A stretch of 64,000 nt of DNA from Hyaloscypha bicolor E (lineage: Eukaryota > Ascomycota > Leotiomycetes > Helotiales > Hyaloscyphaceae). The stretch spans positions 1,175,542 to 1,239,541 of the forward strand of contig NW_020194519.1 in the NCBI RefSeq assembly GCF_002865645.1, read 5' to 3'. The translations under genes were made by a program, and so were the position numbers. Positions 63,826 to 64,000 of this stretch are shown here, in pieces. Within the stretch, counting starts at the first letter, position 1, and each line of letters opens with the position of its first letter. The notes below the pieces were generated by a model. It was not told the DNA's origin. It did not search any database and saw only the letters and a list, made by a program, of their open reading frames with translations.

Positions 63826-64000
63826 TACGGCATTCAGGGCTTGGAAAACAAGGTAAAAGGTCCCTTACGAAGACGATTTAAAGCTAAAAAAGGGAAAACT
63901 AGAATATAGGAGGCTGCGAGGGAGTATATACATCCCATAGTATACTAGTCCTAAAGGGGCTAGCCTTCTAAATATCTCTAGTATATTCCAAGCATATTTC
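63826..64000. repeat. Little-mutated copy of the small repeat family, cut by window end
   Basis: ACGGGTACGGCATTCAGGGC.., AAAGCTAAAAAAGGGAAAAC, AGGAGGCTGCGAGGGAGTAT and TCTCTAGTATATTCCAAGCA correspond to GC-stripped versions at 31127-31366, 18028-18212 and 5786-5935. The window stops inside what should be the right terminal repeat. Confidence 0.7.

Noticed and set aside
1..64000. tRNA or rRNA genes
   Set aside because: I looked for T-loop (GGTTCRAATCC) and 5S-like signatures on both strands by eye and found none that folded into a cloverleaf. A covariance-model search would settle this.

Overview
The window looks like genomic DNA of a filamentous ascomycete (Pezizomycotina). The evidence is short 49-91 bp GT-AG introns, a HET-domain protein, a DUF6594 protein, a Tad1-type LINE tail, Ty3-type LTR elements, and a sharply two-part base composition. 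Most of the window is extremely AT-rich and full of stops in every frame. Where a mutated and a less mutated copy of the same repeat both occur here, they differ mainly by C-to-T and G-to-A changes, which is the pattern of repeat-induced point mutation (RIP). I cannot name the species. Layout: (1) 1-3.2 kb is a gene-bearing segment. It holds a small two-exon gene on the minus strand (371-683, in a frame that only opens after splicing), an intact five-exon DUF6594 membrane-protein gene (1459-2578, plus) and the last exon of a synaptobrevin-type v-SNARE (2968-3153, minus) cut off at the edge of AT-rich DNA. (2) 3.2-6.4 kb is RIP-mutated repeat DNA: a 7-bp satellite, a decayed copy of a cysteine-cluster/repeat ORF, and a solo LTR. 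(3) 6.4-8.6 kb is a balanced-composition islet with one unrecognised open frame. (4) 8.6-19.1 kb is AT-rich and contains a complete but dead Ty3-type LTR element (9902-17904, plus, TSD ATATT). (5) 19.1-26.9 kb is a gene island almost filled by one gene. (6) 26.9-28.9 kb is a 5'-truncated LINE with a TIR (TA-duplicating) transposon inserted in it. (7) 28.9-30.2 kb holds a less mutated copy of the cysteine-cluster/repeat ORF. (8) 30.2-63.8 kb is a nest of RIP-dead LTR elements. These are C (32468-48476, TSD TTTAT), A inserted inside C (37209-44374, TSD TCTAG), a probable element D (about 49.0-55.4 kb), and two more A bodies sharing one LTR. The window ends in an almost unmutated copy of a small repeat family (63826-64000). 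Main result: the gene at 19792-26731 (minus, seven exons, every splice phase consistent, no internal stop) encodes a predicted 2179-residue protein. It joins a NO VEIN/sacsin-type GHKL (Hsp90-like) ATPase, a NOV C-terminal domain whose putative catalytic ExK reads DxA, a roughly 105-residue linker and a complete HET domain. HET domains are known effectors of fungal self/non-self cell death, so a switch-plus-effector immune or incompatibility factor is a reasonable inference. I do not recall this fusion being described, but could not search. The gene is intact although hemmed in on both sides by RIP-mutated DNA. A LINE with a nested DNA transposon now starts about 150 bp upstream of its start codon.
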